Part shown: in pieces, positions 44,269 through 53,996 of the stretch
Numbering within the stretch: the stretch's first letter is position 1
Layout: the number at the start of each line of letters is the position of its first letter
Program-made: the position numbers and the translations under genes
The notes under the pieces: generated by a model
Seen by the model: only the letters and a program-made list of their open reading frames with translations
What the model was told of the DNA's origin: nothing
Database searches by the model: none
Assembly (NCBI RefSeq): GCF_040412085.2
Contig: NZ_CP115920.1
Location: 1,736,001-1,800,000 of the forward strand
DNA: 64,000 nucleotides
Direction of reading: 5' to 3'
Source of the DNA: Vibrio sp. CB1-14
GTDB taxonomy: Bacteria > Pseudomonadota > Gammaproteobacteria > Enterobacterales > Vibrionaceae

Positions 44269-45618
44269 ATGAATGCCATTACGTCTTTAGCAAACAAACC
44301 TTTGCTTTCACCTCAAATTGATCCGCCTCCAATGCCTTCTGCATTGAAGGAGCTTGATATACCGGTGGTTGTGCTGGAAAACTTAGTATTGAAGCATATT
44401 GCACACCTTACCAAAGCTACGGTTCTTGAGCTGGCAGATGCAATGGGAGTGAGTACACATATTGTCGACGAGTTACTCAATTATCTTAGAAAGCGCTCGC
44501 TGTTGGAAGTGTTCCAACCTATGGGACTTAGTGGCTCAGCTGATTATAGTAACAATCATGTGCGCTATGGGTTGTCAGCCTCTGGCGAGCAAGAGGCTGA
44601 TTTAGCATTTATGAAAGACGCTTACGTCGGTCCAGCTCCAGTGTCGTTGGATGACTATCGAAGAGTTGTGGCTCTGCAAGATGTTAGAGTAAACAGTATC
44701 GGACATGAGCAAATTGCTGGGGCTCTTCGAGGAGTTTTTGGCGCAGACAAAATGATCGAGATCCTCGGGCCGGCGCTCAATTCTGGTCGAGCGCTTTTGT
44801 TGTATGGAAACTCTGGTACAGGTAAAAGCTTCGTAGCAGCGCAACTTATTAACTCATTTGAATCGTCGATCTATATACCATTCGCAGTATACACATCTGG
44901 TAGCATTATTAGAGTCTTTTCAGACGCACACCATAAGATGTTGGACAACAACTCAACGGCCAATCGTATTCACTTCAATGAGCAGTACGATAAACGATGG
45001 GCGCTGTGTGAGCGGCCAAATATTCAAGTAGGTGGCGAACTTACGATGGAGATGCTGGAGGTAAATCACTCTCAACACAACCGTGTTTGGTTAGCACCAC
45101 TTCAGATGCTGGCTAATAATGGACTGCTTATTATTGATGACTTAGGTAGACAAAAAATATCAGTGGGAGCATTGCTCAATCGCTGGATTGTGCCGATGGA
45201 ATATTACGTGGATTATCTGCAGTTGCCGAATGGACAACAAGCGGCTATTCCGTTCACGCTTAATTTAGCTTTCTCAACGAATTTAAATCCCCTAGATATA
45301 GGTGACCCTGCTTTTTTACGTCGTTTAGGATACAAAATAGAGTTCTTCCCTTTAAACCAAGAAGATTACATGACTCTTATAGAAGAAGTATCAGAAAGTA
45401 GAGGGCTAACTATAAATTCGGAGTTTAGGGAAATGGTATTGCGACTACATAGCACAGATAGAACACCATTTTACCCTTGTATCCCTAAAGACATTATTGG
45501 GATATGTAGTGATATTATAAAATTTAATCAAGAATCGCACGTAATTACGCCATCTATATTGGAGTCAGCATGGCGACTATATTGCACTTCCGATGGAATG
45601 GGAGGAAATAATGAGTAA
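44269..45618 (+). CDS. AAA+ ATPase with N-terminal winged-helix region, tad2-associated
   Basis: This 449-residue cytoplasmic protein is not a core Tad component. Residues about 35-90 form a helix-turn-helix-like region (TVLELADAMGVSTHIVDELL). An ATPase follows, with Walker A GNSGTGKS (180-187), Walker B LLIIDD (286-291), a sensor-like AFSTNLN (334-340) and an arginine pair in FLRRLGYK (349-356). It lies between tadV and rcpC and overlaps rcpC by eight bases, so it is made with the pilus machine. It may remodel or regulate the machine, or act in transcriptional control. Similar ATPases sit in some other Tad clusters, as I recall. Confidence 0.8.
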   Translation: MNAITSLANKPLLSPQIDPPPMPSALKELDIPVVVLENLVLKHIAHLTKATVLELADAMGVSTHIVDELLNYLRKRSLLEVFQPMGLSGSADYSNNHVRYGLSASGEQEADLAFMKDAYVGPAPVSLDDYRRVVALQDVRVNSIGHEQIAGALRGVFGADKMIEILGPALNSGRALLLYGNSGTGKSFVAAQLINSFESSIYIPFAVYTSGSIIRVFSDAHHKMLDNNSTANRIHFNEQYDKRWALCERPNIQVGGELTMEMLEVNHSQHNRVWLAPLQMLANNGLLIIDDLGRQKISVGALLNRWIVPMEYYVDYLQLPNGQQAAIPFTLNLAFSTNLNPLDIGDPAFLRRLGYKIEFFPLNQEDYMTLIEEVSESRGLTINSEFREMVLRLHSTDRTPFYPCIPKDIIGICSDIIKFNQESHVITPSILESAWRLYCTSDGMGGNNE

Positions 45619-46366
45619 ATCACAAGTCTTTTTGTTGATGTTGATATCTGCTGTATTAGGCTTGGCTGCTGTATATATCGCCAAGCAATGGATGGAAGAA
45701 CAGAACCAGCCGCAGGTTGTCACAGAGACGGTTGAAAGAGAGCCAGTGGTCTTTGTCGAACAGGAGATCATCGCAGGTACGATAATAGAGAGCAAACATC
45801 TGTCGGTTAAGTTATTAGAAACTGATTGGGTCGACGATGAAGACCATTTCTCTGCTGTCGATGATGTTGTCGGAAAAGTTGCCAGCACATCGTTGTTTCC
45901 GGGTGAAATTGTTCATTCTTATCGACTCTCTGTTCCAGGGGAGGGCTCTACACTTGCGGCTGTGATAGAAGATGATAAGCGAGCCGTGACGATTCGAGTC
46001 AATGATGTCATAGGTGTAGCAGGCTTTTTGCTTCCGGGGAACAAAGTAGATGTTCTTAGCACTGTTAAGTTTAATCAAACTCGGTCTAAGACAAATACCG
46101 TGTTGAAAAACATTAAAGTGTTAGCAGTAGACCAAACAGCCAGAACCAACGACAACAAGCCTGTCATTGTAAGAGCGGTGACGCTGGAAGTGACACCAAA
46201 AGAAGCTGAAAAGCTTTTAACCGCAAAAAGCAATGGCGAAATACAACTCGCGCTGCGAAATCCTCACCAAAAAGACAAGCCAGTCGCGAAAAGGACTTAC
46301 GTTCCACAACCAAGTGTAACGATCATTAAAGGGACTCAATCCTCAAATATAAGAGTAAGGGATTAA
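45611..46366 (+). CDS. rcpC: Flp pilus assembly protein RcpC/CpaB of tad2
   Basis: The 251-residue protein has an N-terminal membrane anchor (VFLLMLISAVLGLAAVYIA), an SAF domain (VEQEIIAGTIIESKHLSVK) and the CpaB C-terminal domain with VTIRVNDVIGVAGFLLPGNK. I chose the ATG at 45611 after GGAGGAA; it overlaps the ATPase gene by eight bases. It precedes the secretin as in tad1. Confidence 0.9.
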   Translation: MSKSQVFLLMLISAVLGLAAVYIAKQWMEEQNQPQVVTETVEREPVVFVEQEIIAGTIIESKHLSVKLLETDWVDDEDHFSAVDDVVGKVASTSLFPGEIVHSYRLSVPGEGSTLAAVIEDDKRAVTIRVNDVIGVAGFLLPGNKVDVLSTVKFNQTRSKTNTVLKNIKVLAVDQTARTNDNKPVIVRAVTLEVTPKEAEKLLTAKSNGEIQLALRNPHQKDKPVAKRTYVPQPSVTIIKGTQSSNIRVRD

Positions 46367-46375
46367 GGTAATACT

Positions 46376-47842
46376 ATGAAATGGATTGTCAGTATACTCA
46401 TCGCTTATCTTTTTAGCACAGTTTCGTTGGCAGCAACTCAAGCTGGAAAGTTAGTTAGTGTTCCTCATCACAAGTCTAAGAACGTCATCCTTGCAGGCAA
46501 GGCGAAGCGTGTCTCTCTGGGAGATCCTGATGTACTTGATATTGTAATGCTCCGCTCTAATGAAGTGTTTCTGATCGGCAAAAAGCTTGGTTCAACAAAT
46601 CTGATGGCATGGGATTCTAGAGGACGATTGATTGAGTCCATCAATATCGAAGTGACTCACGATCTCAATGGAGTGAAGTCCAAACTCTATGAATTCTTAC
46701 CAAACGAAACCATTGAAGTTCACAGTTCGCAAGACAAGCTGATACTCAGCGGGCAGGTTAGCAACCAAGCGGTTATGAACATGGCCGTTAAAGTAGCCGA
46801 AACCTTCACCGCTGGTGCACCGGCTGACGAGGGTACGGAATCTAAAGATGAAACGGTAGCTGATACCAAGGTGATTAATTTAATGTCGATAGGGGGCGCT
46901 CAGCAAGTCATGCTCGAAGTGACGGTAGCTGAGGTGCAACGCAGTTTGGTTCGACGATTTGATTCTGATTTCCACTTCTTCAACCAAAATGGCAACTTCG
47001 GTTGGGGTGCCACTAGTGGTGGTGGTGTCATCGATGCAATTGGTGGCGGTGTCGGTCCAATCTTTAATGTTCCTAGTATCGAAGAAACGGGCTTGTTGGC
47101 GACTTTCCTAGACGGAAATACTTTGTTTACGCTAGCACTAGATATCGCGAAAGAGAATGGTGTGGCCAAGGTATTAGCAGAGCCAAACTTAACAGCATTG
47201 AGTGGTTCTAAGGCTGAATTTTTGGCTGGTGGTGAGTTTCCTATTCCGGTTCCCAACAGAGATGGTATCACAGTCGAGTATAAAGAGTATGGTGTCGGTC
47301 TCAAGTTCGTCCCAACCATTCTTTCTGATCAAAAGATCAATCTGGTTTTATCTGTCGATGTTAGTGAAATAGCCAACTCAGGTTCACTCACTCTAGACCC
47401 CATAGAGACCAATGCAACCTACATTATTCCTCCCATTACTAAGCGCACAGCTGCTTCAACATTGGAACTGGCTGACGGGCAAACGATCGGGATTGCAGGG
47501 CTACTTAGTGAAAACGTAAGAGATGTCTCTAGCAAGCTACCGGGAGTTGGCGATGTACCCGTACTAGGGCAGCTTTTCAACAGTCAAGAATTTATATCGG
47601 GTGAAACTGAGTTGGTCATCCTTGTTACACCAAGACTGGCGACGCCTGTGGATCGTTCAAAATTGCTTTTGCCAACGGATGCTTTTGTTAAACCCAATGA
47701 TGTTGAATTTTATCTGCTTGGGCAAGGGGCATACATCGCAGAGATGGATGACGCAAGCAACCCTAACCAACAAAGTCAAACGACTACGACAGTTCCATCT
47801 AATCAAGGTGGCTCTGAAGGTTCATTTGGACACTCGCTATAA
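46376..47842 (+). CDS. rcpA: Tad secretin RcpA/CpaC of tad2
   Basis: The 488-residue secretin has a signal peptide, an N-terminal pilus formation/BON-type domain and a secretin domain with AEPNLTALSGSKAEFLAGGE and VGVGLKFVPTI-like strands. The C-terminal 50 residues are a Gln/Ser/Asn-rich tail (NPNQQSQTTTT) not seen in the tad1 copy. It should form a separate outer-membrane channel for the second fibre. Confidence 0.93.
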   Translation: MKWIVSILIAYLFSTVSLAATQAGKLVSVPHHKSKNVILAGKAKRVSLGDPDVLDIVMLRSNEVFLIGKKLGSTNLMAWDSRGRLIESINIEVTHDLNGVKSKLYEFLPNETIEVHSSQDKLILSGQVSNQAVMNMAVKVAETFTAGAPADEGTESKDETVADTKVINLMSIGGAQQVMLEVTVAEVQRSLVRRFDSDFHFFNQNGNFGWGATSGGGVIDAIGGGVGPIFNVPSIEETGLLATFLDGNTLFTLALDIAKENGVAKVLAEPNLTALSGSKAEFLAGGEFPIPVPNRDGITVEYKEYGVGLKFVPTILSDQKINLVLSVDVSEIANSGSLTLDPIETNATYIIPPITKRTAASTLELADGQTIGIAGLLSENVRDVSSKLPGVGDVPVLGQLFNSQEFISGETELVILVTPRLATPVDRSKLLLPTDAFVKPNDVEFYLLGQGAYIAEMDDASNPNQQSQTTTTVPSNQGGSEGSFGHSL

Positions 47843-47852
47843 GGGACATGCA

Positions 47853-48125
47853 ATGAACAGACAAACATTAGGAATTATGCTAGCGACATTTGTTCTTTTC
47901 GGATGTGCAAATGATGCGCCACTGGGACAATCGGTAGCCAGGCTCAAGTATGAACAAACTTACGATCACAACGCTACAGCCAACAACTTAGGCGTTGTAC
48001 CAACTGGCACTGGGGCTAGGATGCAAGTGGCCTATGACGAGTACGCAGGTCAGTCCGCTTACGATGGCAAAGCGGAAAAAGTTCTTGGAAAAGACTTAGT
48101 CCAGCAAAGAAGAAGTTCTAGATAG
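47853..48125 (+). CDS. Small tad2 lipoprotein
   Basis: This 90-residue protein has a lipobox ending in LFGC (Cys17), then a soluble tail with no known domain. I set the ATG at 47853 with AAGGGA a few bases upstream; a longer open frame runs upstream inside rcpA and is a shadow. Its place after the secretin is like that of the tad1 lipoprotein, so it may be the pilotin or RcpB-like partner. Confidence 0.75.
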   Translation: MNRQTLGIMLATFVLFGCANDAPLGQSVARLKYEQTYDHNATANNLGVVPTGTGARMQVAYDEYAGQSAYDGKAEKVLGKDLVQQRRSSR

Positions 48126-48134
48126 AGGTGATGT

Positions 48135-49349
48135 ATGAATCGCGCTCGGAAAATGACGAAATCAACAAAACGGCAAAAAGGATTAACTCTGATCCTCTTT
48201 ACGTTGGTGTTTATTGTTTTTATGTTTTTCGCTGGTTTGGCATTCGATTTTAATCATGCCACTTTGAACAAAACGCGATTACAAAACAGTGTTGATGCGG
48301 CGGCGCTCGCTGCTGCGGTCAAGGTCAGTGATGGCTTTGACACGACGGTAGCAACGGCAGCAGCTAAAACGGCAATAGCAACCCTATTTTCTTCTACAGG
48401 AAACACCGAAGTGACGGTTCCGGATGCGTCCATTGCCGTTCAATACTCCAATGACCCTCAAAATTTTTCGGGAAGTTATGACTCAACGCTGGTGACCTTT
48501 GTCAGAGTCTCCGTAGCGGACGTACCACTAACCAGCTTTTTTATCGGCTTTTTTGGTTCTTCCAAACAGGGTGCAGCCAGCGCTGTTGCGGGGCCAAGTT
48601 CATCCCTGAATTTTGCTTGTAACATTGTCCCGATTGCTGTCTGTGCTGCGACCATAAGTGGTAGCAACGACTTTTTGGGGTTTAATTTCCATGAAGTGTA
48701 TGAACTGAAAGTCGCAGACCACAACGCATCTCAAATGGGCCCGGGTAACTTTCAACTATTAGATTTTGGTTCAGGTGCTAGTACTGTGCGTGATGCCTTA
48801 GCAGGTGGTTTTGATGGTTGTATTGATATTACTGAAAATGCAACAACGAAACCGGGTAACACCATCGGTCCAGTAGGTCAGGGTCTCAATACGCGATTTG
48901 GGGATTACTCTGGTGGCGGGGTAAATGCTGTAGATTTCCCACCTGACGTATACGTTAGAGAGCCCACTACAGAAGCGACAACTGACAACGATGGTAACGT
49001 GGTATATGACAATTCATTCCTATACTCCGATTATTTAGCAGGCGCGGCCGGATGTGACGGCTCGGCAAGTGGTGATTGTACCTCAGGAAACAAAGGTAGA
49101 CGCATTTTACCAATACCTATGGTTGATTGTACCGGTTCTGGTGGTGGGGCGACGACGCTACCTATTACCTCGATTGGTTGCTTCTTCTTACTGCAAAAAG
49201 CACCGAACAATAATGGGGCAAAACAAGGGGTGTTTGGTGAGTTTTTAGAAGACTGCACAGTCGAGAACGGTAGCTTTGGGTCTGTTCCAAGCACTGAAGG
49301 TTTGTTTAAGATTCAGCTCTATAAAGATCCTGGGAGTGGTGAATCATGA
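48135..49349 (+). CDS. Tad-domain protein (TadG-like, no vWA) of tad2
   Basis: The 404-residue protein opens with KG|LTLILF and a hydrophobic helix. The Tad domain follows (DFNHATLNKTRLQNSVDAAA and LAAAVKV), which is the N-terminal part of TadG. It then has an extracytoplasmic region with about ten cysteines (for example GCDGSASGDC and CTGSGGG) and no von Willebrand MIDAS motif. It may be a structural minor subunit. It overlaps tadE-like by four bases. Confidence 0.78.
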   Translation: MNRARKMTKSTKRQKGLTLILFTLVFIVFMFFAGLAFDFNHATLNKTRLQNSVDAAALAAAVKVSDGFDTTVATAAAKTAIATLFSSTGNTEVTVPDASIAVQYSNDPQNFSGSYDSTLVTFVRVSVADVPLTSFFIGFFGSSKQGAASAVAGPSSSLNFACNIVPIAVCAATISGSNDFLGFNFHEVYELKVADHNASQMGPGNFQLLDFGSGASTVRDALAGGFDGCIDITENATTKPGNTIGPVGQGLNTRFGDYSGGGVNAVDFPPDVYVREPTTEATTDNDGNVVYDNSFLYSDYLAGAAGCDGSASGDCTSGNKGRRILPIPMVDCTGSGGGATTLPITSIGCFFLLQKAPNNNGAKQGVFGEFLEDCTVENGSFGSVPSTEGLFKIQLYKDPGSGES

Positions 49350-49780
49350 GATATAAAGCACCTGATAATCAGCGTGGACTCGCGGTCATAGAGTTAGTGT
49401 TAGTGACGCCACTTATCATCATCTTTATGGCTCTGTTTTTAGAAGTAGGTAGCTTCTTTATTGACCATCAGACACTCAATAAGATGGTTCGCAATGGTGC
49501 CCGTCATGCGGTTACAGAGGTGTACGGTACGGTAGGGGGCGGTATTGCAGACACAGATGAGATAAAGAATTTAGTCGTTTATGGAGTGAGATCAGGCGGA
49601 ACGGAATCGTTGCTCGATGGTGTAACAGTGGACGATGTAACAGTCGTAGAAGCCGGAAGTCTAATCACGGTCAGTGCAAACTACACCTACTCTCCGCTCT
49701 ATTCGACGATACCGTTCTTGACGCAGGCATTGAGCGTCACCATGTCAGCTTCTGCAATAATGGAGAAGAGAGATGACTAG
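49346..49780 (+). CDS. tadE: Pseudopilin TadE of tad2
   Basis: The 144-residue protein has the cleavage pattern RG|LAVIEL followed by one helix (VLVTPLIIIFMALFLEV) and a small periplasmic domain. It resembles TadE. It overlaps the next gene by eight bases and follows the Tad-domain gene by overlap, so the trio is tightly coupled. Confidence 0.85.
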   Translation: MRYKAPDNQRGLAVIELVLVTPLIIIFMALFLEVGSFFIDHQTLNKMVRNGARHAVTEVYGTVGGGIADTDEIKNLVVYGVRSGGTESLLDGVTVDDVTVVEAGSLITVSANYTYSPLYSTIPFLTQALSVTMSASAIMEKRDD

Positions 49781-50315
49781 GCATATAAAAGGGCGTGGAA
49801 GAAACTCTTCCAGAGGGTTAACGATTCTTGAGTTCACCTTGACAGTGTTAGTTTCAATGCTTCTGGTTCTTTCTGCATTTGAATTTGGACGCTATGTATA
49901 TTCAATGCAAATGCTAAACGAAATGACGAGAAAAGCGGCACGATTAGCGGCGGTGTGCTCTATCGGTGATCGTGACGATATTAAAGATCTCGCAGAGATT
50001 GTCGAAAACCGTCCTTATGGTTTCACAGCCAGTGATCTGGAAATTGCCTACCTAGATCGAGATGGAAGTGCAGTTGCGGTTGATGGGTTTAGTTCGATGT
50101 CAACTGATGACAAAGATGATGTGCTCGCACAAGTAAGATATGTACAAGCGTTCGTATCGGACGATTATAAATTTCAGTTTGTCCGATTTCTATCATTTTT
50201 AGGGGATGCAGGAAGCATAAAAGTACCTAATTACCAGACGGTTATACCGGCGGAAAGCCTTGGTGTTGTGAGACCAACCCAAAGCTCCCCATCCGGTGCT
50301 ACTGAAGACTGCTAG
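49773..50315 (+). CDS. Pseudopilin TadE/TadF-like of tad2
   Basis: The 180-residue protein has the cleavage pattern RG|LTILEF and a hydrophobic helix, then a periplasmic domain with two cysteines (AAVCSIGD and the terminal EDC). Together with the preceding TadE it forms a pseudopilin pair. Assignment to TadE or TadF is not decided by the sequence. Confidence 0.8.
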   Translation: MTRHIKGRGRNSSRGLTILEFTLTVLVSMLLVLSAFEFGRYVYSMQMLNEMTRKAARLAAVCSIGDRDDIKDLAEIVENRPYGFTASDLEIAYLDRDGSAVAVDGFSSMSTDDKDDVLAQVRYVQAFVSDDYKFQFVRFLSFLGDAGSIKVPNYQTVIPAESLGVVRPTQSSPSGATEDC

Positions 50316-50324
50316 GAGGCGATC

Positions 50325-51545
50325 ATGGGAGAAGCGGTGCCGATCAAAAACAATATAGGTGTTGGGGTTCAATTTTCATTAAAGACCAACCTTCATATTT
50401 GGACTTTACACAGTTCGAATGAGTTCAAAAGTCACATTCGTAGTGAACTTGCTCGCAGCAAGAACACAGTGGTTGAGTATATTTCACTTTCAGCTGTGAG
50501 CGAGGAAGGGTTATCTAGTTTTCACGAACCAGACATCATCATTGTAGAAGCGAGCGAGGACTGGGCTGAGAAGATTGCGGATCTGCAAAAATACAATCTA
50601 CCTTTCGGTGAAAATGAGGTCTCGTTGTTAGTCTTCGGTGATGACAATGACAGTGGAAATCTCAAGTTAGCACTCAAGCTCGGTGCCGCCGACTATTACT
50701 CCCGCCATGCTGAGATAGAGGTATTCGTCCCATTTCTAAGAGAGATAGCAGAGCGTAAAATCGCAAACAGGAAGATGGGAGAGCTTTTTCTGTTTATGAA
50801 TGCGAAAGGTGGTAATGGGGCTTCTACTTTAGCATTAAACTCCGCTGTCGCGCTCGCAGAGAAATTTCCTAATCAAGTGCTCCTAATCGATATTGACACT
50901 CAGTTTGGGCTACTCAATGAGTACTTAGATATCTCGCCCAAATATGGTTTGGTTGAAGCGATTGAGACACTCCAGGATATGGATGAAGCCTCTATAAGCA
51001 GTCTTGTGACTAAGTATGGCGGTAAGCTGCACACCATCGGTTTCACAAGAGGACAAAGTAGTATCGCTATCGCGAAATCAACCGATGTTCAAAAGTTAAT
51101 ACCTATGCTTAGGCAGTACTACAAATACGTGATTATTGACTTTTCGAGAGGCATTGATCCGATTTTTTCACCACTAGTAACGCCTGCAACTAAGATATTT
51201 TTGGTACTGCAGCAAAACTATATGTCACTTAAAAATACCAGTCATCTTGTCAAGAGCCTAAAGCTAGAGTTTGGTGTTGTTACCGATAGTTTGAATATTG
51301 TAATTAACCGTTTTGATCAAGGTCAGTCTATCTCCATCAAGGATGTAGAAGCGACCGTTCCTAACATTAAAGTGGATGTTATCCCTAATGACTTCAAGAA
51401 CGCAAATGAGAGTGCCAACTTAGGCAAGCCAGTCGTCGAATACCGTAGAAAAAGTGCTATTGGTAAAGCGATAAATAAGCTCTGCTCAGACCTGATGCCT
51501 GAAGAGTCTAAACAGAAAGGGTGGCTAGCGCGCTTATTCAGCTAG
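50325..51545 (+). CDS. tadZ: TadZ/CpaE ATPase-like localisation protein of tad2
   Basis: The 406-residue protein has a receiver-like N-terminal half and a MinD/ParA-type ATPase half with the deviant Walker [10 protein letters not shown] (about 158) and [16 protein letters not shown] precedes the start. It places the machine in the cell and partners the TadA gene just downstream. It keeps the DxD that tad1 TadZ has altered. Confidence 0.88.
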   Translation: MGEAVPIKNNIGVGVQFSLKTNLHIWTLHSSNEFKSHIRSELARSKNTVVEYISLSAVSEEGLSSFHEPDIIIVEASEDWAEKIADLQKYNLPFGENEVSLLVFGDDNDSGNLKLALKLGAADYYSRHAEIEVFVPFLREIAERKIANRKMGELFLFMNAKGGNGASTLALNSAVALAEKFPNQVLLIDIDTQFGLLNEYLDISPKYGLVEAIETLQDMDEASISSLVTKYGGKLHTIGFTRGQSSIAIAKSTDVQKLIPMLRQYYKYVIIDFSRGIDPIFSPLVTPATKIFLVLQQNYMSLKNTSHLVKSLKLEFGVVTDSLNIVINRFDQGQSISIKDVEATVPNIKVDVIPNDFKNANESANLGKPVVEYRRKSAIGKAINKLCSDLMPEESKQKGWLARLFS

Positions 51546-51561
51546 TCCAAGGAGGGATGGT

Positions 51562-53013
51562 ATGTTTTTTAGGAAGAATAGCAGTCCAAACAATGAGTTA
51601 GAAAGTCATGTAAAAGGTAGTCGAGACTCTAAATCCATCGATAGTGTTAAAACCATCAGCGAGGTCGAGACAACGTCAGACACTGAAGATGTTCATGATG
51701 TTGTCAGCCTTAAACAAAAAGCAATTGAAGACACAAGAAAGCAGTTGGAACAAGATCTTGCTGTTAAGCACTACTTCCATAGAAAATTAATGGACACGCT
51801 GGACTTGGGTTTATTGGCGTCTTTGGAAGAGAAAACGGCGAGAACTGAGCTTCAAAATGCTGTTTGCCAATTGATGGACGACGATAACGAGCATCCCTTG
51901 AGTTTGGAGGGTAGACAGCGCGTCTTATCTCAGATCGAAGATGAAGTATTTGGCTTAGGTCCCCTAGAACCACTGCTAAAAGATACCTCGGTGTCGGATA
52001 TCTTGGTCAATGGTGCCAAAAATGTTTATGTCGAACGCTTCGGTCGACTTGAGAAAACACCGTATACGTTTCTAGACGACCGGCATTTACGTAATATTAT
52101 TGATCGGATTGTAAGCCTTGTGGGCCGCAGGATCGATGAAGCGTCACCTATGGTCGACGCTCGATTGACCGATGGTTCGAGGGTCAATGCGATTATCCCA
52201 CCTCTTGCTATTGATGGTCCATCAGTGTCGATACGTCGATTTGCCGTTGATAGGCTCACCATGGACAACTTGTTGGAGCTGGATTCGGTATCACCTGAAA
52301 TGGCAATGTTCGTAGAAGGAGCAGTAAAAGGAGAGCTCAACGTATTGATTTCCGGAGGTACAGGCTCTGGTAAGACAACGACTCTTAATATTTTTTCTGG
52401 CTTCATCCCATCAGATCAACGCATTATTACAATTGAAGACTCAGCAGAACTTCAGCTCCAACAACCCCATGTCATTCGCTTGGAAACCAGACCAGCCAAC
52501 TTAGAAGGCAAAGGTGAAATCACGCAGCGCGAGTTAGTTAAAAACTCACTACGTATGCGACCTGACCGTATTGTTGTTGGTGAGGTGAGGGGCAGTGAGG
52601 CGGTCGATATGTTGTCTGCGATGAACACAGGTCATGATGGCTCACTCGCTACTATTCACGCCAATACACCTCGCGATGCATTGAGCCGGGTTGAAAACAT
52701 GTTTGCTATGGCAGGTTGGACGATATCGGCTAAAAACTTGAGGTCACAAATTGCTTCAGCAATTCACATTGTCGTTCAAATGGAACGTCAGGAAGATGGC
52801 AAACGAAGAATGGTGTCAATTCAAGAAATCAATGGCATGGAGGGAGAAGTTATAACCATGTCGGAGATCTTTAGGTTTGAGCGAGAGGGTGTCGATAGTG
52901 AAGGTAACGTAAAAGGGAAGTATGTAGCGACAGGAGTGGTACCCGATTGCCATTCTCACCTAACGAAGCGGGGCATCGATGTACCGTTTGAACTTTTTAA
53001 TGATTTAAAGTGA
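51562..53013 (+). CDS. tadA: Tad pilus assembly ATPase TadA/CpaF of tad2
   Basis: This 483-residue ATPase has an N-terminal extension of about 70 residues rich in Ser/Asp/Glu. The CpaF core follows with [20 protein letters not shown], Walker [10 protein letters not shown] (about 271), [15 protein letters not shown] and [18 protein letters not shown]. It powers the second fibre. The core is clearly homologous to tad1 TadA but is a distinct sequence. Confidence 0.96.
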   Translation: MFFRKNSSPNNELESHVKGSRDSKSIDSVKTISEVETTSDTEDVHDVVSLKQKAIEDTRKQLEQDLAVKHYFHRKLMDTLDLGLLASLEEKTARTELQNAVCQLMDDDNEHPLSLEGRQRVLSQIEDEVFGLGPLEPLLKDTSVSDILVNGAKNVYVERFGRLEKTPYTFLDDRHLRNIIDRIVSLVGRRIDEASPMVDARLTDGSRVNAIIPPLAIDGPSVSIRRFAVDRLTMDNLLELDSVSPEMAMFVEGAVKGELNVLISGGTGSGKTTTLNIFSGFIPSDQRIITIEDSAELQLQQPHVIRLETRPANLEGKGEITQRELVKNSLRMRPDRIVVGEVRGSEAVDMLSAMNTGHDGSLATIHANTPRDALSRVENMFAMAGWTISAKNLRSQIASAIHIVVQMERQEDGKRRMVSIQEINGMEGEVITMSEIFRFEREGVDSEGNVKGKYVATGVVPDCHSHLTKRGIDVPFELFNDLK

Positions 53014-53032
53014 GTGTTAGGGAGAACTGAAG

Positions 53033-53995
53033 ATGAGTATGACACTGTTTTTTGTACTGATTTTTACGGCTGTATTTATTATTTCACAGGCACTCATCCT
53101 TCCTGCGGCTGGTAAAAAAGTAAAACATATAGAGCTCACGAAGCGGCTAAATAAAGCAAAAGGCCAGCTTGATAGTGAAAGCATCACACTGCTTAATGAT
53201 TATTACAATAAATCCCTATCGCCTATTGATAGAAGGCTAGTATCAATCAAGTATTTTGCAAACATGAAGAAAATGCTTGAGTTGGCAGGTGTAAAAATGG
53301 GGCTAGGAGATATATTGGCACGCACAATATTGATCTGCTTGTTGATAACGGTTGCTTTGTTGTTGATGGACTACCCTTGGTATTTAGGCCTAGTAGCAAG
53401 TGTTATTATTATTTCTGGTGTGATCTTTTATATAAACTGGAAGATAAACAGTCGATTAGAGAAATTTGAGGAGCAACTTCCTGAAGCCCTAGATATCATG
53501 CGCCGAATGTTGCAAGCAGGGCAACCTTTGACTCAGGCTTTTCGAGAGGTGGGATATGAACTGCCAAACCCAGCAGGGGAAGAGTTTAAACATACCTTCA
53601 ACCTTCTCAATTTTGGTTATGACCTGAAGATTGCCATTCTTTCAATGGCAGATAGAGTTCCCACTGTCTCCATGTTGGCTTTTTCATCAGCTGTGTTATT
53701 GCAAAAAGACACTGGTGGTAACTTAGCGGAGAACTTACAGAAGGTGTCAGTGGTTTTACGAGCCAGATTTAAACTCGCAAGGAAAATCAAAACACTATCC
53801 GCAGAAAGTCGTATGGGCGCATGGATATTGGTCTTGGCTCCGTTTGTGCTATTTATGGCTCTTTACTTGGGTAATAGAGAGTTTGTGGAGCCATTGTGGA
53901 CGGATCCACGAGGCATAAAATCAGTGATTTTTGGAATGGTAAGTTTACTGATTGGCGCTATTTGGATTAAGAAAGTAGTGAACATCGAGGTGTAA
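53033..53995 (+). CDS. tadB: Tad inner-membrane platform protein TadB of tad2
   Basis: The 320-residue T2SF-domain protein has several membrane segments and LPEALDIMRRMLQAGQPLTQA, followed by KTLSAESRMGAWILVLAPF. It partners TadC. It ends one base before tadC. Confidence 0.9.
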   Translation: MSMTLFFVLIFTAVFIISQALILPAAGKKVKHIELTKRLNKAKGQLDSESITLLNDYYNKSLSPIDRRLVSIKYFANMKKMLELAGVKMGLGDILARTILICLLITVALLLMDYPWYLGLVASVIIISGVIFYINWKINSRLEKFEEQLPEALDIMRRMLQAGQPLTQAFREVGYELPNPAGEEFKHTFNLLNFGYDLKIAILSMADRVPTVSMLAFSSAVLLQKDTGGNLAENLQKVSVVLRARFKLARKIKTLSAESRMGAWILVLAPFVLFMALYLGNREFVEPLWTDPRGIKSVIFGMVSLLIGAIWIKKVVNIEV

Positions 53996-53996
53996 C

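Noticed and set aside
47601-47852. Upstream part of the open frame containing the small tad2 lipoprotein
   Set aside because: It overlaps the secretin gene in another frame; the lipobox and ribosome-binding site fix the start at 47853.
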